64,000 nt of DNA from Caballeronia concitans (GCF_001544615.1 NZ_FCNV02000001.1:1054001-1118000); one strand, 5' to 3'; counted from the stretch's first letter, positions 7,271 to 15,273 are shown. Program-made: numbers and translations. Notes: generated by a model not told the origin, from the letters alone.

Positions 7271-7340
7271 GAAGAATGAGCGCATCCTTCCGACTCAGCA
7301 GCGGATGTAATCACGATCACAAGACCGCAAGGAGCCCGAC

Positions 7341-7541
7341 ATGACCGATTCCGCACGCGCGCCCATCAGTGCGCAGACGCCGCAGCCGCCGGACCCGCCG
7401 GTGACGCCGCCCGATCAGCCGCCGCCGAACCCGATTCCGCCCGACACGAACCCGGACCCGACACGCGATCCGCCCGAGCAGCCGATGCAGCCCATCGGCG
7501 ATCCGCCGCCCGGGCCGGGCGACGCGCCCCCGGTGGCTTAA
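7341..7541 (+). CDS. Proline-rich small disordered protein
   Basis: This 66-aa protein consists almost entirely of proline, aspartate and small residues (PPDPPVTPPDQPPPNPIPPD...). No signal peptide or membrane segment is seen, so it is probably an intrinsically disordered cytosolic protein. AAGGAG lies 8 bp before the ATG, which supports translation. The composition follows the high GC, so a chance frame cannot be excluded, but the promoter, ribosome site and downstream terminator argue for a real gene. Confidence 0.6.
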   Translation: MTDSARAPISAQTPQPPDPPVTPPDQPPPNPIPPDTNPDPTRDPPEQPMQPIGDPPPGPGDAPPVA

Positions 7542-7653
7542 GCGGCGTGTCGGACGCATCGGCGGCGTCTTCCGGACCGATTCACCGAATTCGTGCAAGG
7601 CTTGAATAAGTTTCCATCCCGACGGTAGGGATTACAACGAATGCCGCAAGAAT

Positions 7654-7688
7654 GACCGGTTTCGCACGTGGTCACCGGTCCTTTTTTC
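7654..7688 (+). terminator. Intrinsic terminator
   Basis: Stem GACCGGT (7654-7660) with ACCGGTC (7674-7680) followed by CTTTTTTC. It closes the proline-rich gene. Confidence 0.8.
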
Positions 7689-7788
7689 TCAAGAACGCGT
7701 GGATTCGACGCCCGGAAACGGCGACGAACCGCGCATCGGTCTGACGCCGCCGAGGTCTATTCACGACGGCCTTCTTTCTGGAGGCACC

Positions 7789-8025
7789 ATGAGGCATCCC
7801 GCACTTCGACGCTCCGCGCGTCACTCATCCAAACGCGAAGCACGCGCCGAAGCCGCGAAGAACGGCACGGCCCAGAACGCCTCTCCGCCCCCCGCCGATC
7901 ACGACCCCGCCGGCCAGAACCGCCCCGCGCCTGGCGCTCCGCCCGATGGCGAACATAACCAGGGCGGTGTGCGCCGCGAGGGCATCGACTATCAGCGCGA
8001 CCTCGGTTCCGAGCAGGACGCGTGA
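7789..8025 (+). CDS. Small hydrophilic disordered protein
   Basis: This 78-aa protein has a basic N-terminal third (MRHPALRRSARHSSKREARAEAAK), a proline-rich middle and an acidic C terminus (GIDYQRDLGSEQDA). GGAGG lies 5 bp before the ATG at 7789, which favours this start over 7699. No domain is recognised. It sits among similar small charged proteins in the sigma-54 island. Confidence 0.6.
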   Translation: MRHPALRRSARHSSKREARAEAAKNGTAQNASPPPADHDPAGQNRPAPGAPPDGEHNQGGVRREGIDYQRDLGSEQDA

Positions 8026-8068
8026 CTTGCCGCGATCACGCGGCGCACCGACACCGACGAAAAGTTCG

Positions 8069-8098
8069 ACGCGCCGACGTTTTGGCGCGTGCTTTCGT
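8069..8098 (+). terminator. Probable terminator upstream of otsA
   Basis: Inverted repeat ACGCGCC (8069-8075) with GGCGCGT (8084-8090) followed by a short T-containing tract (GCTTTCGT). It is weaker than the other terminators because the T-run is broken. Confidence 0.5.
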
Positions 8099-8147
8099 TC
8101 GTCCGTAACATCTGGATACGAATTTTTCACCGGGAATGTGCGCAAAA

Positions 8148-8163
8148 CGGCATAAGACTTGCG
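8148..8163 (+). promoter_or_regulatory. Candidate sigma-54 promoter of otsA
   Basis: CGGCATAAGACTTGCG has GGCA, the exact GG-N10-GC spacing and TTGC (8 of 12 consensus positions). It lies 56 bp before the otsA start. No clear sigma-70 promoter is seen in the gap. Confidence 0.45.
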
Positions 8164-8218
8164 TAACTTGATGTCGTCCATTCGGGCATGCAACGACAAC
8201 TGAAGAGGTGAGCCTGTA

Positions 8219-9667
8219 ATGAGCAGATTGATCGTGGTATCGAATCGCGTCGCGCCGGTGCAGGAGGGCAAGCCCAGCGCGGGCGGTCTCGCTATCGGCG
8301 TGTTGGATGCGCTCAAGGAAACGGGCGGCGTGTGGTTCGGCTGGAGCGGCGAGATCGTCGGCGAATCGGCCGCGCCGGTCGTCGAAAAGAATGGCAATGT
8401 CACCTATGCGACCGTCGGCCTGACCCGCCGCGACTACGACCAGTACTATCGCGGCTTCTCGAACGCGACGCTATGGCCGACCTTCCACTATCGCAACGAC
8501 CTCTCGCGTTTCGATCGCGAGGAATACGCGGGCTACATGCGCGTCAACGCGACGCTGGCCGCGAAGCTGAAGACGCTGCTTCAGCCGGACGACATCATCT
8601 GGGTACACGACTACCACATGCTGCCGTTCGCGCAGGAGCTGCGCAAGATCGGCGTGACGAACCCGATCGGCTTCTTCCTGCATATTCCGTTTCCGGTGCC
8701 GGAAGTCATGCGCACCGTGCCGCCGCACGAGGAACTGATGGCGGCGATGTGCCAGTACGACGTCGTCGGCTTTCAGACGGACAGCGACAAGCAGTCGTTC
8801 GTCGATTACATCGAGCGCAGCGGACGCGGCCATTGCAGCGACGACGGCATGCTGCAGGCTTTCGGCCGGATGCTGAAGGTCGGCGCGTATCCGATCGGCA
8901 TTTATCCCGATGCGATCGCGAAGGCCGCCGAGCAGTTTTCGACGCGCAAGCAGGTCAAGAGCCTGCGCGACAGCATGCGCGGCCGCAAGCTCATCATGAG
9001 CGTGGATCGCCTCGATTATTCGAAGGGTCTCGTCGAGCGCTTCCAGGCCTTCGAGCGCCTGCTGCTGAACGCGCCGGGCTGGCACGGCCGCGTGTCGCTC
9101 GTGCAGATTGCGCCGCCGACGCGCGCGGACGTGCAGACGTACCAGCGCATCCGTCAGAATCTGGAGGGCGAAGCGGGGCGCATCAACGGGCGTTTCGCGC
9201 AGCTCGACTGGACGCCGATTCAGTACCTGAACCGCAAATACGAGCGCAATCTGCTGATGGCGCTGTTCCGTCTCTCGCAGGTCGGCTACGTGACGCCGTT
9301 GCGCGACGGCATGAATCTCGTCGCGAAGGAGTACGTCGCGTCGCAGGATCCGGAAGATCCGGGTGCGCTCGTGCTGTCGCAGTTCGCGGGCGCGGCGGAT
9401 CAGTTGCCGGGCGCGCTCGTCGTCAATCCGTTCGATTTGTCGCAGATGTCCGAGGCGCTGGAGCGCGCATTGTCGATGCCGCTCGCCGAGCGCCAGGCGC
9501 GTCACGCCGACATGATGGCGCCGCTGCGCGAGAACAATCTCTCCGTGTGGCGCGATTCGTTCCTGTCCGATCTGCGCAGCGTCGCGACGGCCACGTCGGT
9601 GACGGCGAAGACCGTCAACACGGTGAAGCAGGGCGCAGCCGAAGCGAAGCGGGCGGCGAAGGCCTGA
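8219..9667 (+). CDS. otsA: Trehalose-6-phosphate synthase
   Basis: This 482-aa GT20 glycosyltransferase makes trehalose 6-phosphate from UDP-glucose and glucose 6-phosphate in the cytosol. Hallmarks are the N-terminal LIVVSNRVAP, the GGLAIGVLDAL loop, the substrate motif WVHDYHMLPFA, and the nucleotide-binding segment MSVDRLDYSKGL with PLRDGMNLVAKEYVA downstream. Length matches OtsA. A ribosome site (GAAGAGG) precedes the ATG. No trehalose-6-phosphate phosphatase gene (otsB) is adjacent, so dephosphorylation must be encoded elsewhere. Trehalose protects against osmotic and desiccation stress, in line with the other genes of this island. Confidence 0.95.
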   Translation: MSRLIVVSNRVAPVQEGKPSAGGLAIGVLDALKETGGVWFGWSGEIVGESAAPVVEKNGNVTYATVGLTRRDYDQYYRGFSNATLWPTFHYRNDLSRFDREEYAGYMRVNATLAAKLKTLLQPDDIIWVHDYHMLPFAQELRKIGVTNPIGFFLHIPFPVPEVMRTVPPHEELMAAMCQYDVVGFQTDSDKQSFVDYIERSGRGHCSDDGMLQAFGRMLKVGAYPIGIYPDAIAKAAEQFSTRKQVKSLRDSMRGRKLIMSVDRLDYSKGLVERFQAFERLLLNAPGWHGRVSLVQIAPPTRADVQTYQRIRQNLEGEAGRINGRFAQLDWTPIQYLNRKYERNLLMALFRLSQVGYVTPLRDGMNLVAKEYVASQDPEDPGALVLSQFAGAADQLPGALVVNPFDLSQMSEALERALSMPLAERQARHADMMAPLRENNLSVWRDSFLSDLRSVATATSVTAKTVNTVKQGAAEAKRAAKA

Positions 9668-9695
9668 TCGCACGGCGTCGCATCGCGTAAGAAAG

Positions 9696-9726
9696 CCCCG
9701 CGTCTCGCACGAGCGCGGGGTTTTTT
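9696..9726 (+). terminator. Intrinsic terminator after otsA
   Basis: Stem CCCCGCG (9696-9702) with CGCGGGG (9714-9720) followed by TTTTTT. Confidence 0.9.
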
Positions 9727-9742
9727 CATGACGAATCGCATG

Positions 9743-9758
9743 CGGAACGGGACTTGCG
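9743..9758 (+). promoter_or_regulatory. Candidate sigma-54 promoter
   Basis: CGGAACGGGACTTGCG has GG-N10-GC and TTGC (9 of 12 consensus positions) and lies 34 bp before the acidic-protein gene at 9792, directly after the otsA terminator. The position leaves a short leader with a strong ribosome site. Confidence 0.5.
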
Positions 9759-9791
9759 ATCCTCTCATCGACACAATCGAAGGAGGTCATC

Positions 9792-10145
9792 ATGACGGGA
9801 AGCACACTGAATCCGCCGGATGAAGGCGGCACGGAATGGGGCAAGGGTCACGGCACGGGCGCGCTCGGTCCGAGCGATTCGTCGGATAGCGGCTCGGACG
9901 TGCAGGGCGAAATGCGCCGTCCCGCCGATATCGAGGACGAACTCGACGCCCACGCGCTTGGCTTGTCGGACGCACAGCTCGACAGCGATACCGACCGCTT
10001 CGGCACGGGCGAAGACGCATCCGCGGACGGCGACAACAATCTCGCGGTTGACGGCGACATCCTGCCGGACGAAGTGGAAGACGACGACGTTGAGTCGCTG
10101 AGCGACGAGGGCGCCGACCCCGCCGACGACGACGAACGCATCTGA
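9792..10145 (+). CDS. Highly acidic small protein of unknown function
   Basis: This 117-aa protein is very rich in Asp, Glu, Ser and Gly (for example DEVEDDDVESLSDEGADPADDD near the C terminus) and has no predicted membrane segment. It is probably disordered and soluble. A strong ribosome site (AAGGAGGTC) lies just before the ATG. It stands alone between two terminators. The family is not recognised; an osmotic or desiccation-protective role is only suggested by composition and neighbours. Confidence 0.75.
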   Translation: MTGSTLNPPDEGGTEWGKGHGTGALGPSDSSDSGSDVQGEMRRPADIEDELDAHALGLSDAQLDSDTDRFGTGEDASADGDNNLAVDGDILPDEVEDDDVESLSDEGADPADDDERI

Positions 10146-10166
10146 ACGCCGCTTGCCGCAGCACCC

Positions 10167-10201
10167 AAGGCGCGCGCGGACTTTCCGCCCGCGCCTTTTT
10201 T
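10167..10201 (+). terminator. Intrinsic terminator
   Basis: Stem AAGGCGC (10167-10173) with GCGCCTT (10191-10197), further inner pairing, then TTTTT. Confidence 0.85.
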
Positions 10202-10266
10202 ACACGCGTCGCGCGCGGGGAGGCTAACATCGGCGCTTGACGTTCCAAACGGTCCCGCACTCGCCG

Positions 10267-11184
10267 ATGAACCGCGAAGTCCCCCAAGTCCCCAATCCGT
10301 CCGCTCCCCTGGCGGAAGGCCGCACGTCGCGGTTCGGCTGGCTGTCGTGGCTCGCCGATCCCGTCACGCAATGGATTCAGGACCACTGCCTCATGTTCTC
10401 GGCGGCGATCTCGTTCTTCGCCGCGTTTTCGCTCGCGCCGACGCTCGTCATCGTCATTTCGGTGGCGAGCATTTTCTTTGGCGCCGATGCCGTGCAGGGC
10501 CGGCTCTTCGCCGAAATCAGCGGCGTCGTGGGCGTGGACGCGGCGCACACGCTCGAAGCGATCGTCGCGAACGCGTGGCACGCCGACATGGCGCGGCGCA
10601 CGGCCGTGCTGTCGATCGCGGGCGTGCTGATCGGCGCGTCGGCGACCTTTTCGTCGCTGCATAGCGCGCTGAACGTGATCTGGCCGACGCCCGCCGTCGG
10701 CGCGCGCGCGAGCATCTTCGCGCTCGTGCGCGTTCGGTTGGTGTCGTTCGCGCTGGTAGTGGGCGCGGGGCTGCTGGTGGTCGCGCTGCTCGTGCTCGAT
10801 GCGCTCGTCGAAGTGCTCGGCCACTGGGCGCTCGGCGACGGCAATCCGTTCGTCGTGCTGTCGACGGTGACGCGCCGCGCAATCTCGCTCGCCATGCTGA
10901 TGCTCGCGTTCACCGTCCTCCTCAAGTTTCTCCCGACGACCCGCATGCGCTGGTGCGACGCCGCGCTCGGCGCGACCGCCGCCGCGATGCTGTTCGAATG
11001 CGGCAAGCGGCTCTTCGCGTTTTATTTGCAGCACGCGGGCACGGCGAACATGTTCGGCGCGGCGGGATCGCTCGCGATCATCCTCATGTGGCTCTATTAC
11101 TCGGCGGCGGTGTTTCTGCTTGGCGCGGAACTGTCGGCGACGGCGGCGCGCAAGCGCACGCATCGCGAGTCCGGCTGGCGCTAG
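10267..11184 (+). CDS. YihY/BrkB family integral membrane protein
   Basis: This protein of about 305 aa has six predicted membrane helices and the YihY/BrkB signatures: an early amphipathic segment (QDHCLMFSAAISFFAAFSLAPTLVIV), the middle AVLSIAGVLIGASATFSSLHSALN and the C-terminal AGSLAIILMWLYYSAAVFLLGAEL. The family was once proposed as ribonuclease BN, but that activity belongs to another protein; its function remains poorly defined. The ATG at 10267 is used; a TTG at 10237 nearer the GGGGAGG ribosome-site-like sequence would add ten residues. The gene converges on rpoN. Confidence 0.88.
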   Translation: MNREVPQVPNPSAPLAEGRTSRFGWLSWLADPVTQWIQDHCLMFSAAISFFAAFSLAPTLVIVISVASIFFGADAVQGRLFAEISGVVGVDAAHTLEAIVANAWHADMARRTAVLSIAGVLIGASATFSSLHSALNVIWPTPAVGARASIFALVRVRLVSFALVVGAGLLVVALLVLDALVEVLGHWALGDGNPFVVLSTVTRRAISLAMLMLAFTVLLKFLPTTRMRWCDAALGATAAAMLFECGKRLFAFYLQHAGTANMFGAAGSLAIILMWLYYSAAVFLLGAELSATAARKRTHRESGWR

Positions 11185-11206
11185 GAAGGCGCACAAAAAC
11201 GCGGGC

Positions 11207-11236
11207 GAAAAAAAGGCCGCCCACGAAAGGCGGCCT
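11207..11236 (-). terminator. Intrinsic terminator of rpoN
   Basis: Stem AGGCCGCC (11214-11221) with GGCGGCCT (11229-11236); on the minus strand it is followed by a run of seven T. It lies about 90 bp past the rpoN stop. Confidence 0.85.
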
Positions 11237-11326
11237 GACAGCCACGCTCCTTTGATTCCACTCATGCGACTCGCTTTGACCGGGTCGTCGCTCGAGCGCG
11301 GGGAGCGCAAAACCGTTAGCGGTGCT

Positions 11327-12814
11327 TCATGCCTGGCGGCGCAGTTCCGCCGGCGGCACCTTCATCAAATGCCGATACTTCGCCACCGTGCGGCGCGCGA
11401 CGATCACGCCCTGATCGGCGAGCATCTTCGCGAGGCTCACGTCGGAGAGCGGATCGCGCGTGTTTTCCTTCGAAATCATTTCCTTCAGGAGCGCGCGCAC
11501 GGCGGCGGCCGAACACGTGCCGCCGCTTTCGGTCGACAGTTCGCGCGGGAAGAAGTGCTTGAACTCGAAGATGCCGCGCGGCGTGGCCATGTACTTGTTG
11601 CCCGTGGCGCGCGAGATGGTCGATTCGTGCAGGCCGAGTTCGTCGGCGACATCGCGCAGAACGAGCGGCTTCAGCGCGATTTCGCCGTAATCGAAGAACG
11701 CTTTCTGATGCGAGACGATGCATTCGGCCACGCGCTGAATCGTCGTGAAGCGCTGCTGTGCGTTGCGGATGAGCCAGCGTGCTTCCTGCAACTGCTGCGC
11801 GAGCGGCGAACGGCTCGCGCCGGCCGATTGCGCGAACAGCTCCGCATACATGCGATGAATCCGCGCGCGCGGCAGCACCGCCGGGTTGATCGTCACGACC
11901 CATTGCTTCTTCACCTGACGCACGATGACGTCCGGCACCACGTAGTTGTCCTCGCTTTGGCCGTAGTTCTCGCCCGGCTTCGGATCGAGACGGCGCACGA
12001 GCGCGCACGCAATGCGCAGTTCGTCCGCGCTGCAGCCGATCTTCTTCTGCAGTTCGGCCTGCTCGCGGCGGGCAAGCCGTTCGAGATGATGCACGACGAT
12101 CTCGCGCGCCACTTCGCGGCCCGGCGTGTCGTGCGGCATCGCGTCGAGCTGAAGCGTCAGGCATTCGGACAGATTGCGCGCGCCGACGCCCGGCTTGTCG
12201 AGCGACTGCACGAGCTTCAGCGCGATGCTGAGTTCGTCCTCGCTGATGGCCGGCTCGATATCGACGACGTCCGCCAGTTCGCTCAGTTCCTGGCGCAGAT
12301 AGCCGTCGTCGTCGAGCGCTTCGATGATCAGTTGCGCGACCGCGCGATCCCGCTCGTTGAGCTGATACATGCGCAGCGAGTCGTGGAGCGTTTCATGCAG
12401 CGACGGTTCGATGCGCACCCAGTCGGCGGGATCGGAGCCTTCGCCGTCGCCGTTGTTGCGCGACGCGCTGCGGCCGAACGGATCGGACGAGAACTCGCTC
12501 ATGGAGTCGTCGCGCGAACTGGAATCAGCGCCGGAGTCGCCGTCCATGCTGGATTCGGTGGAGAGCGGCGCTTCGGCCGTGCTCTCGGTGGAAGTCGAGA
12601 GCGATGCTTCGCTCATCGAATTGCCGTTGTCCGCGCCGAGGGCGTTGTCCTCGGTCTGCGATTCGTCGTATTCGAGGAAAGGATTCGTGTCGAGCGCGTT
12701 GCGCAACTCCTGCTGGAATTCCAGCGACGAAAGTTGCAAGAGGCGGACGGACTGCTGCAGACGTGGCGTCAGGGCCAGGCTTTGCTTGGTACGGAGTTCG
12801 AGTGAAGGCGGCAT
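11327..12814 (-). CDS. rpoN: RNA polymerase sigma-54 factor (second-type RpoN, stand-alone)
   Basis: This 495-aa protein has all sigma-54 regions: an N-terminal glutamine/leucine-rich activator-contact region (SLALTPRLQQSVRLLQLSSLEFQQEL), an acidic, serine-rich region II (about 50-120), the core-binding domain, and the C-terminal DNA-binding part with the RpoN box ARRTVAKYR at 473-481. It directs core polymerase to -24/-12 promoters and needs an ATP-driven activator. It is not flanked by lptB, hpf, ptsN or hprK genes, the usual neighbours of the housekeeping rpoN, so it is probably the second copy that many Burkholderia carry. Two activators lie within 9 kb, and a perfect sigma-54 promoter precedes the gene itself. 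Confidence 0.96.
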   Translation of the reverse strand: MPPSLELRTKQSLALTPRLQQSVRLLQLSSLEFQQELRNALDTNPFLEYDESQTEDNALGADNGNSMSEASLSTSTESTAEAPLSTESSMDGDSGADSSSRDDSMSEFSSDPFGRSASRNNGDGEGSDPADWVRIEPSLHETLHDSLRMYQLNERDRAVAQLIIEALDDDGYLRQELSELADVVDIEPAISEDELSIALKLVQSLDKPGVGARNLSECLTLQLDAMPHDTPGREVAREIVVHHLERLARREQAELQKKIGCSADELRIACALVRRLDPKPGENYGQSEDNYVVPDVIVRQVKKQWVVTINPAVLPRARIHRMYAELFAQSAGASRSPLAQQLQEARWLIRNAQQRFTTIQRVAECIVSHQKAFFDYGEIALKPLVLRDVADELGLHESTISRATGNKYMATPRGIFEFKHFFPRELSTESGGTCSAAAVRALLKEMISKENTRDPLSDVSLAKMLADQGVIVARRTVAKYRHLMKVPPAELRRQA

Positions 12815-12869
12815 TGCTGGCTAATCCTCGAGTATTCGTTCGTGATCGATATGTTCGTCGACCAGCAAA

Positions 12870-12885
12870 AGCAACCACCGTGCCA
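12870..12885 (-). promoter_or_regulatory. Perfect sigma-54 promoter ahead of rpoN
   Basis: On the minus strand TGGCACGGTGGTTGCT matches TGGCACG-N4-TTGCW at all 12 defined positions. It lies 56 bp before the rpoN ATG. This predicts positive autoregulation of rpoN. Confidence 0.88.
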
Positions 12886-13320
12886 TGCGTCGCTAAGGTC
12901 ATGCTTCGCATACGTTTTTGGTTCTGACGCGCGTTCGTTCGAAGTGTGCGGACCCCCGCTTTCACGCAGTTTTTACACGGCCTCAGACAAAAGGACGGCC
13001 CGCCGCGCGGCTTGTTCGACGGGCTTTTCATGGCGCTCGCCCGCCTGTTCATGATTTGTCGCTTCGGCTCGCGGCGTCGGCGGTTCAAGGCGTCGCGCCG
13101 ATGTTCGGGCGCACACACGAGTTTTCCGAACGGAGCCGGCACGCGAGTTGCGGTACTGACCATGCGATCGGCGCGGCGACGCGCGGACGCTATCGAGGCA
13201 ACAACAATTATCACGAAGAAGCGGGGCGCCTCGTGCGCGTGCTCGACAAGACACGAGCATGCGGGCACGTCAGCGTGACAGGGGCGCGCAAGACTAAAAC
13301 CGAGAACAAGGAGTATCACT
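12886..13320. other. Intergenic region between rpoN and the BON gene
   Basis: About 435 bp with no convincing gene. It holds the sigma-54-type site at 13137-13152 and, at 13011-13042, an imperfect GC hairpin followed by CTTTTC that could be a weak terminator of a short plus-strand RNA. Nothing else is assignable. Confidence 0.5.
13137..13152 (+). promoter_or_regulatory. Candidate sigma-54 promoter of the BON gene
   Basis: CGGCACGCGAGTTGCG matches the -24/-12 consensus at 10 of 12 positions. The leader to the BON start would be about 160 nt, longer than for the other sites, so the link is less certain. Confidence 0.5.
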
Positions 13321-13662
13321 ATGAAGACGACTCAATTCCTCAAGGCAGCCGGTGGTATCGCATGTGTCGTGTTCGCGCTGAACGTGAACGCGCAGACCAA
13401 CTCGACGTCGTCCTCGGGTGCTTCGGACACGTCCGTCAGCCAGAAGGTCGATGACAGCGCGGTGACGACGAAGGTCAAGGCCGAACTGCTGAGCGCGAAG
13501 AACGTCAAGTCGACGCACATCCACGTGAAGACGCGTCGCGGCGTCGTTTCGCTGACCGGCACGGTGCCGTCGGCTGAAGACAAGACCGCCGCGGAAGAAG
13601 TGGTGAAGGAAGTATCGGGTGTTGCATCCGTGAAGAACCATCTTAAAATTGCTGCCAAGTAA
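13321..13662 (+). CDS. BON-domain periplasmic protein (OsmY-like)
   Basis: This 113-aa protein has a cleavable signal peptide (cut after NVNAQ, near residue 25), a serine/threonine linker and one BON domain (about 45-110, with DSAVTTKVKAELLSAKNVKSTHIHV and GVVSLTGTVPSAEDK). BON domains bind phospholipid surfaces; OsmY, the two-domain relative, is an osmotically induced periplasmic protein. The single BON repeat makes this shorter than OsmY. AAGGAG lies upstream of the ATG. Its place in the sigma-54 island fits a stress role. Confidence 0.9.
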   Translation: MKTTQFLKAAGGIACVVFALNVNAQTNSTSSSGASDTSVSQKVDDSAVTTKVKAELLSAKNVKSTHIHVKTRRGVVSLTGTVPSAEDKTAAEEVVKEVSGVASVKNHLKIAAK

Positions 13663-13991
13663 GACGGAAGTGATGGCATAGTTCGTATGCGCGGCGCGCT
13701 TCAGGCGGGCCGCGCTCGAAACCGCAGTACCGGAACCCGCGCGGGGTTCGATGATTCGTCGTCGCAACGAGACATCGGGCCTTTCAGCGCGGGTTCGCAC
13801 ATCGGGCGGCGCTTCTTGTCGCCTGTTTGTTCGCTTCGCCTGCTTCGCTTGTTTCACACGGCACGTGCATCACCTCGCAGCATGTTTGAAACCCTAAAAA
13901 CGAAGGACGGCCGATTCAGGTCGTTACTCACAGGCGGCTCACGAAGCGTCGTGCATGCGGCGCTCGAAGGCCCCGGCAAAAGGAGCTCTTC
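13663..13991. other. 329-bp intergenic stretch
   Basis: No gene is seen. A GC-rich hairpin (GCGCGGC pairing with GCCGCGC, about 13689-13713) after the BON stop lacks a T-run. No convincing sigma-54 or sigma-70 promoter was found for the gene at 13992. Confidence 0.4.
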
Positions 13992-14225
13992 ATGAAGACG
14001 AAAAAGACGGCATTGATCGGCGCGCTGGCTCTCGCATTCTCGGCGACGGCGTTCGCACAGGCGGCATCGGATACGGCGGGCATGGCAGCCCCGGCGTCCG
14101 GCGCCCACGCAAAAAGCAAGGGCACGACGCTGCATCAGCAGAACAAGGCGCACAAGCTGAAGGGCGCATCGGCGGCTGCGGCGGCTTCCTCGCTCGGCAC
14201 CAACGACAAGGGTCAGCCGCAGTAA
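13992..14225 (+). CDS. Small secreted alanine/lysine-rich protein
   Basis: This 77-aa protein starts with a signal peptide (KKTALIGALALAFSATAFAQA, cleavage after residue 22-24). The mature part of about 53 residues is rich in Ala, Lys, Gly and His (HAKSKGTTLHQQNKAHKLKG). It is predicted to be a small basic periplasmic protein. AAAAGGAG precedes the ATG and an intrinsic terminator follows. The family is not recognised. Confidence 0.8.
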   Translation: MKTKKTALIGALALAFSATAFAQAASDTAGMAAPASGAHAKSKGTTLHQQNKAHKLKGASAAAAASSLGTNDKGQPQ

Positions 14226-14248
14226 CATCGGCTGCTTGCGCGCTCGAA

Positions 14249-14279
14249 GAAACGGCCACGCAAGTGGCCGTTTCGTTTT
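14249..14279 (+). terminator. Intrinsic terminator
   Basis: Stem GAAACGGCCAC (14249-14259) with GTGGCCGTTTC (14264-14274), then GTTTT. Confidence 0.9.
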
Positions 14280-14309
14280 GTCACGTTGCTCCGGCCGCAT
14301 CGTCGTGCG

Positions 14310-14334
14310 AAAAAAACGCCGCCTGAAGGCGGCG
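14310..14334 (-). terminator. Intrinsic terminator of the DUF2383 gene
   Basis: Stem CGCCGCC (14317-14323) with GGCGGCG (14328-14334); on the minus strand it is followed by TTTTTT. Confidence 0.85.
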
Positions 14335-14360
14335 ATGATGCGGCTATGCTGCGAAACGCA

Positions 14361-14813
14361 TTACGACTTCGTGGCCGCGTATTGATCTCGCAGGTCGCGG
14401 ATGCGATCGTGGTTCTCGATCACGCCCTGATACTGACGCTCGACGACCGCGCGCACATCGGCCGGCAGGTCCTTTTCGAGCGCCTCGCGATAGTTCTTCT
14501 TCGCGGCGTCCTCACCGCGCTCGCATTCGGCGAGAATCGCGTGGTCGCTGTGGCCGCTCACTGCCGACTTCACGTCGACCCAGCCGCGATGCAGCGCGCC
14601 CGCGACGGAGCCGCCCGTTTCCGGCTTGCCGCCCAGGCGCTGAACCAGGTTCTGCAATTCGATTGCGCCTTGTGCGCATGCTTCGGCGCGATTCTGGAAC
14701 AGGAGCTTGAGGCTCGGGTCACGCGTGTCTTCGGCGGCCTTGAGGAAACCCTTCTCTCCGTCCTTCGAGGTTTCGATGAGATCATTGAGTACCGATACGA
14801 CGTTCGTGCTCAT
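14361..14813 (-). CDS. PA2169-type four-helix-bundle protein (DUF2383)
   Basis: This 150-aa protein is almost all helical and matches the PA2169 / DUF2383 ferritin-like family: VVSVLNDLIETSKDGEKGFLKAAED at the N terminus, then LKLLFQNRAEACAQGAIELQNLV and ILAECERGEDAAKKNYREAL. The family is common next to stress genes; no enzymatic activity is established. AAAGGAGG precedes the ATG. A sigma-54-type promoter lies 72 bp upstream, divergent from another facing the gene at 15007. Confidence 0.88.
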   Translation of the reverse strand: MSTNVVSVLNDLIETSKDGEKGFLKAAEDTRDPSLKLLFQNRAEACAQGAIELQNLVQRLGGKPETGGSVAGALHRGWVDVKSAVSGHSDHAILAECERGEDAAKKNYREALEKDLPADVRAVVERQYQGVIENHDRIRDLRDQYAATKS

Positions 14814-14884
14814 AGGGATACCTCCTTTGTTGGCGAATTGGCTTGAGCGCTGCGTCCCTTGCGGGATGCGCTGGTTTTAGCGCA

Positions 14885-14900
14885 TGCACGCAGCGTGCCC
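14885..14900 (-). promoter_or_regulatory. Sigma-54 promoter of the DUF2383 gene
   Basis: On the minus strand GGGCACGCTGCGTGCA matches the consensus at 10 of 12 positions with GG-N10-GC, 72 bp before the ATG. It overlaps a short GCACGC-A-GCGTGC palindrome. Confidence 0.65.
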
Positions 14901-14919
14901 GGAAGCAGTCGATCGAACG

Positions 14920-14935
14920 CGGCATGCCGTTTGCT
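14920..14935 (+). promoter_or_regulatory. Sigma-54 promoter of the gene at 15007
   Basis: CGGCATGCCGTTTGCT matches the consensus at 10 of 12 positions, 72 bp before the ATG at 15007. It is back-to-back with the site at 14885-14900, so one activator could serve both. Confidence 0.65.
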
Positions 14936-15006
14936 TTTTGGTCGCGTGCATTCAGACGTTCGTCCCACGCAGGACGACGCAACGACAAGGCAACAGGAGA
15001 AACCGG

Positions 15007-15246
15007 ATGAAAAGATTCAGCGCGCTCGCGAATCGCGAGTTTTTGGTATTGGTGGCGATCGTCGCATCGGCGGTCACGCTGCATGTGCGCGAACGAGCGA
15101 CCGAAACGCCCGTGGCATCGCAAGTCAGCTATCCGCACATGTGCGAGCCGACCGGCGCGGCGGGCAACAAGGCAAAGATCCTGCCCGCCGGCTGCGACGT
15201 TCGCACCGACGCGAAAAAGGATGGCAACGCGCGTCCGTGGGTCTGA
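15007..15246 (+). CDS. Small signal-anchored periplasmic protein
   Basis: This 79-aa protein has an N-terminal signal or anchor helix (REFLVLVAIVASAVTLHV) and a short periplasmic tail with two cysteines (HMCEP and AGCDV) that could form a disulfide. CAGGAGA precedes the ATG at 15007; an in-frame start at 14884 would place the sigma-54 promoter inside the gene and is rejected. Family not recognised. Confidence 0.7.
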   Translation: MKRFSALANREFLVLVAIVASAVTLHVRERATETPVASQVSYPHMCEPTGAAGNKAKILPAGCDVRTDAKKDGNARPWV

Positions 15247-15273
15247 CGCCGATTCAATCAACGACGCAATGCA

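Noticed and set aside
13011-13042. Terminator of a small RNA between rpoN and the BON gene
   Set aside because: The hairpin has mismatches and no promoter could be placed upstream on the plus strand.
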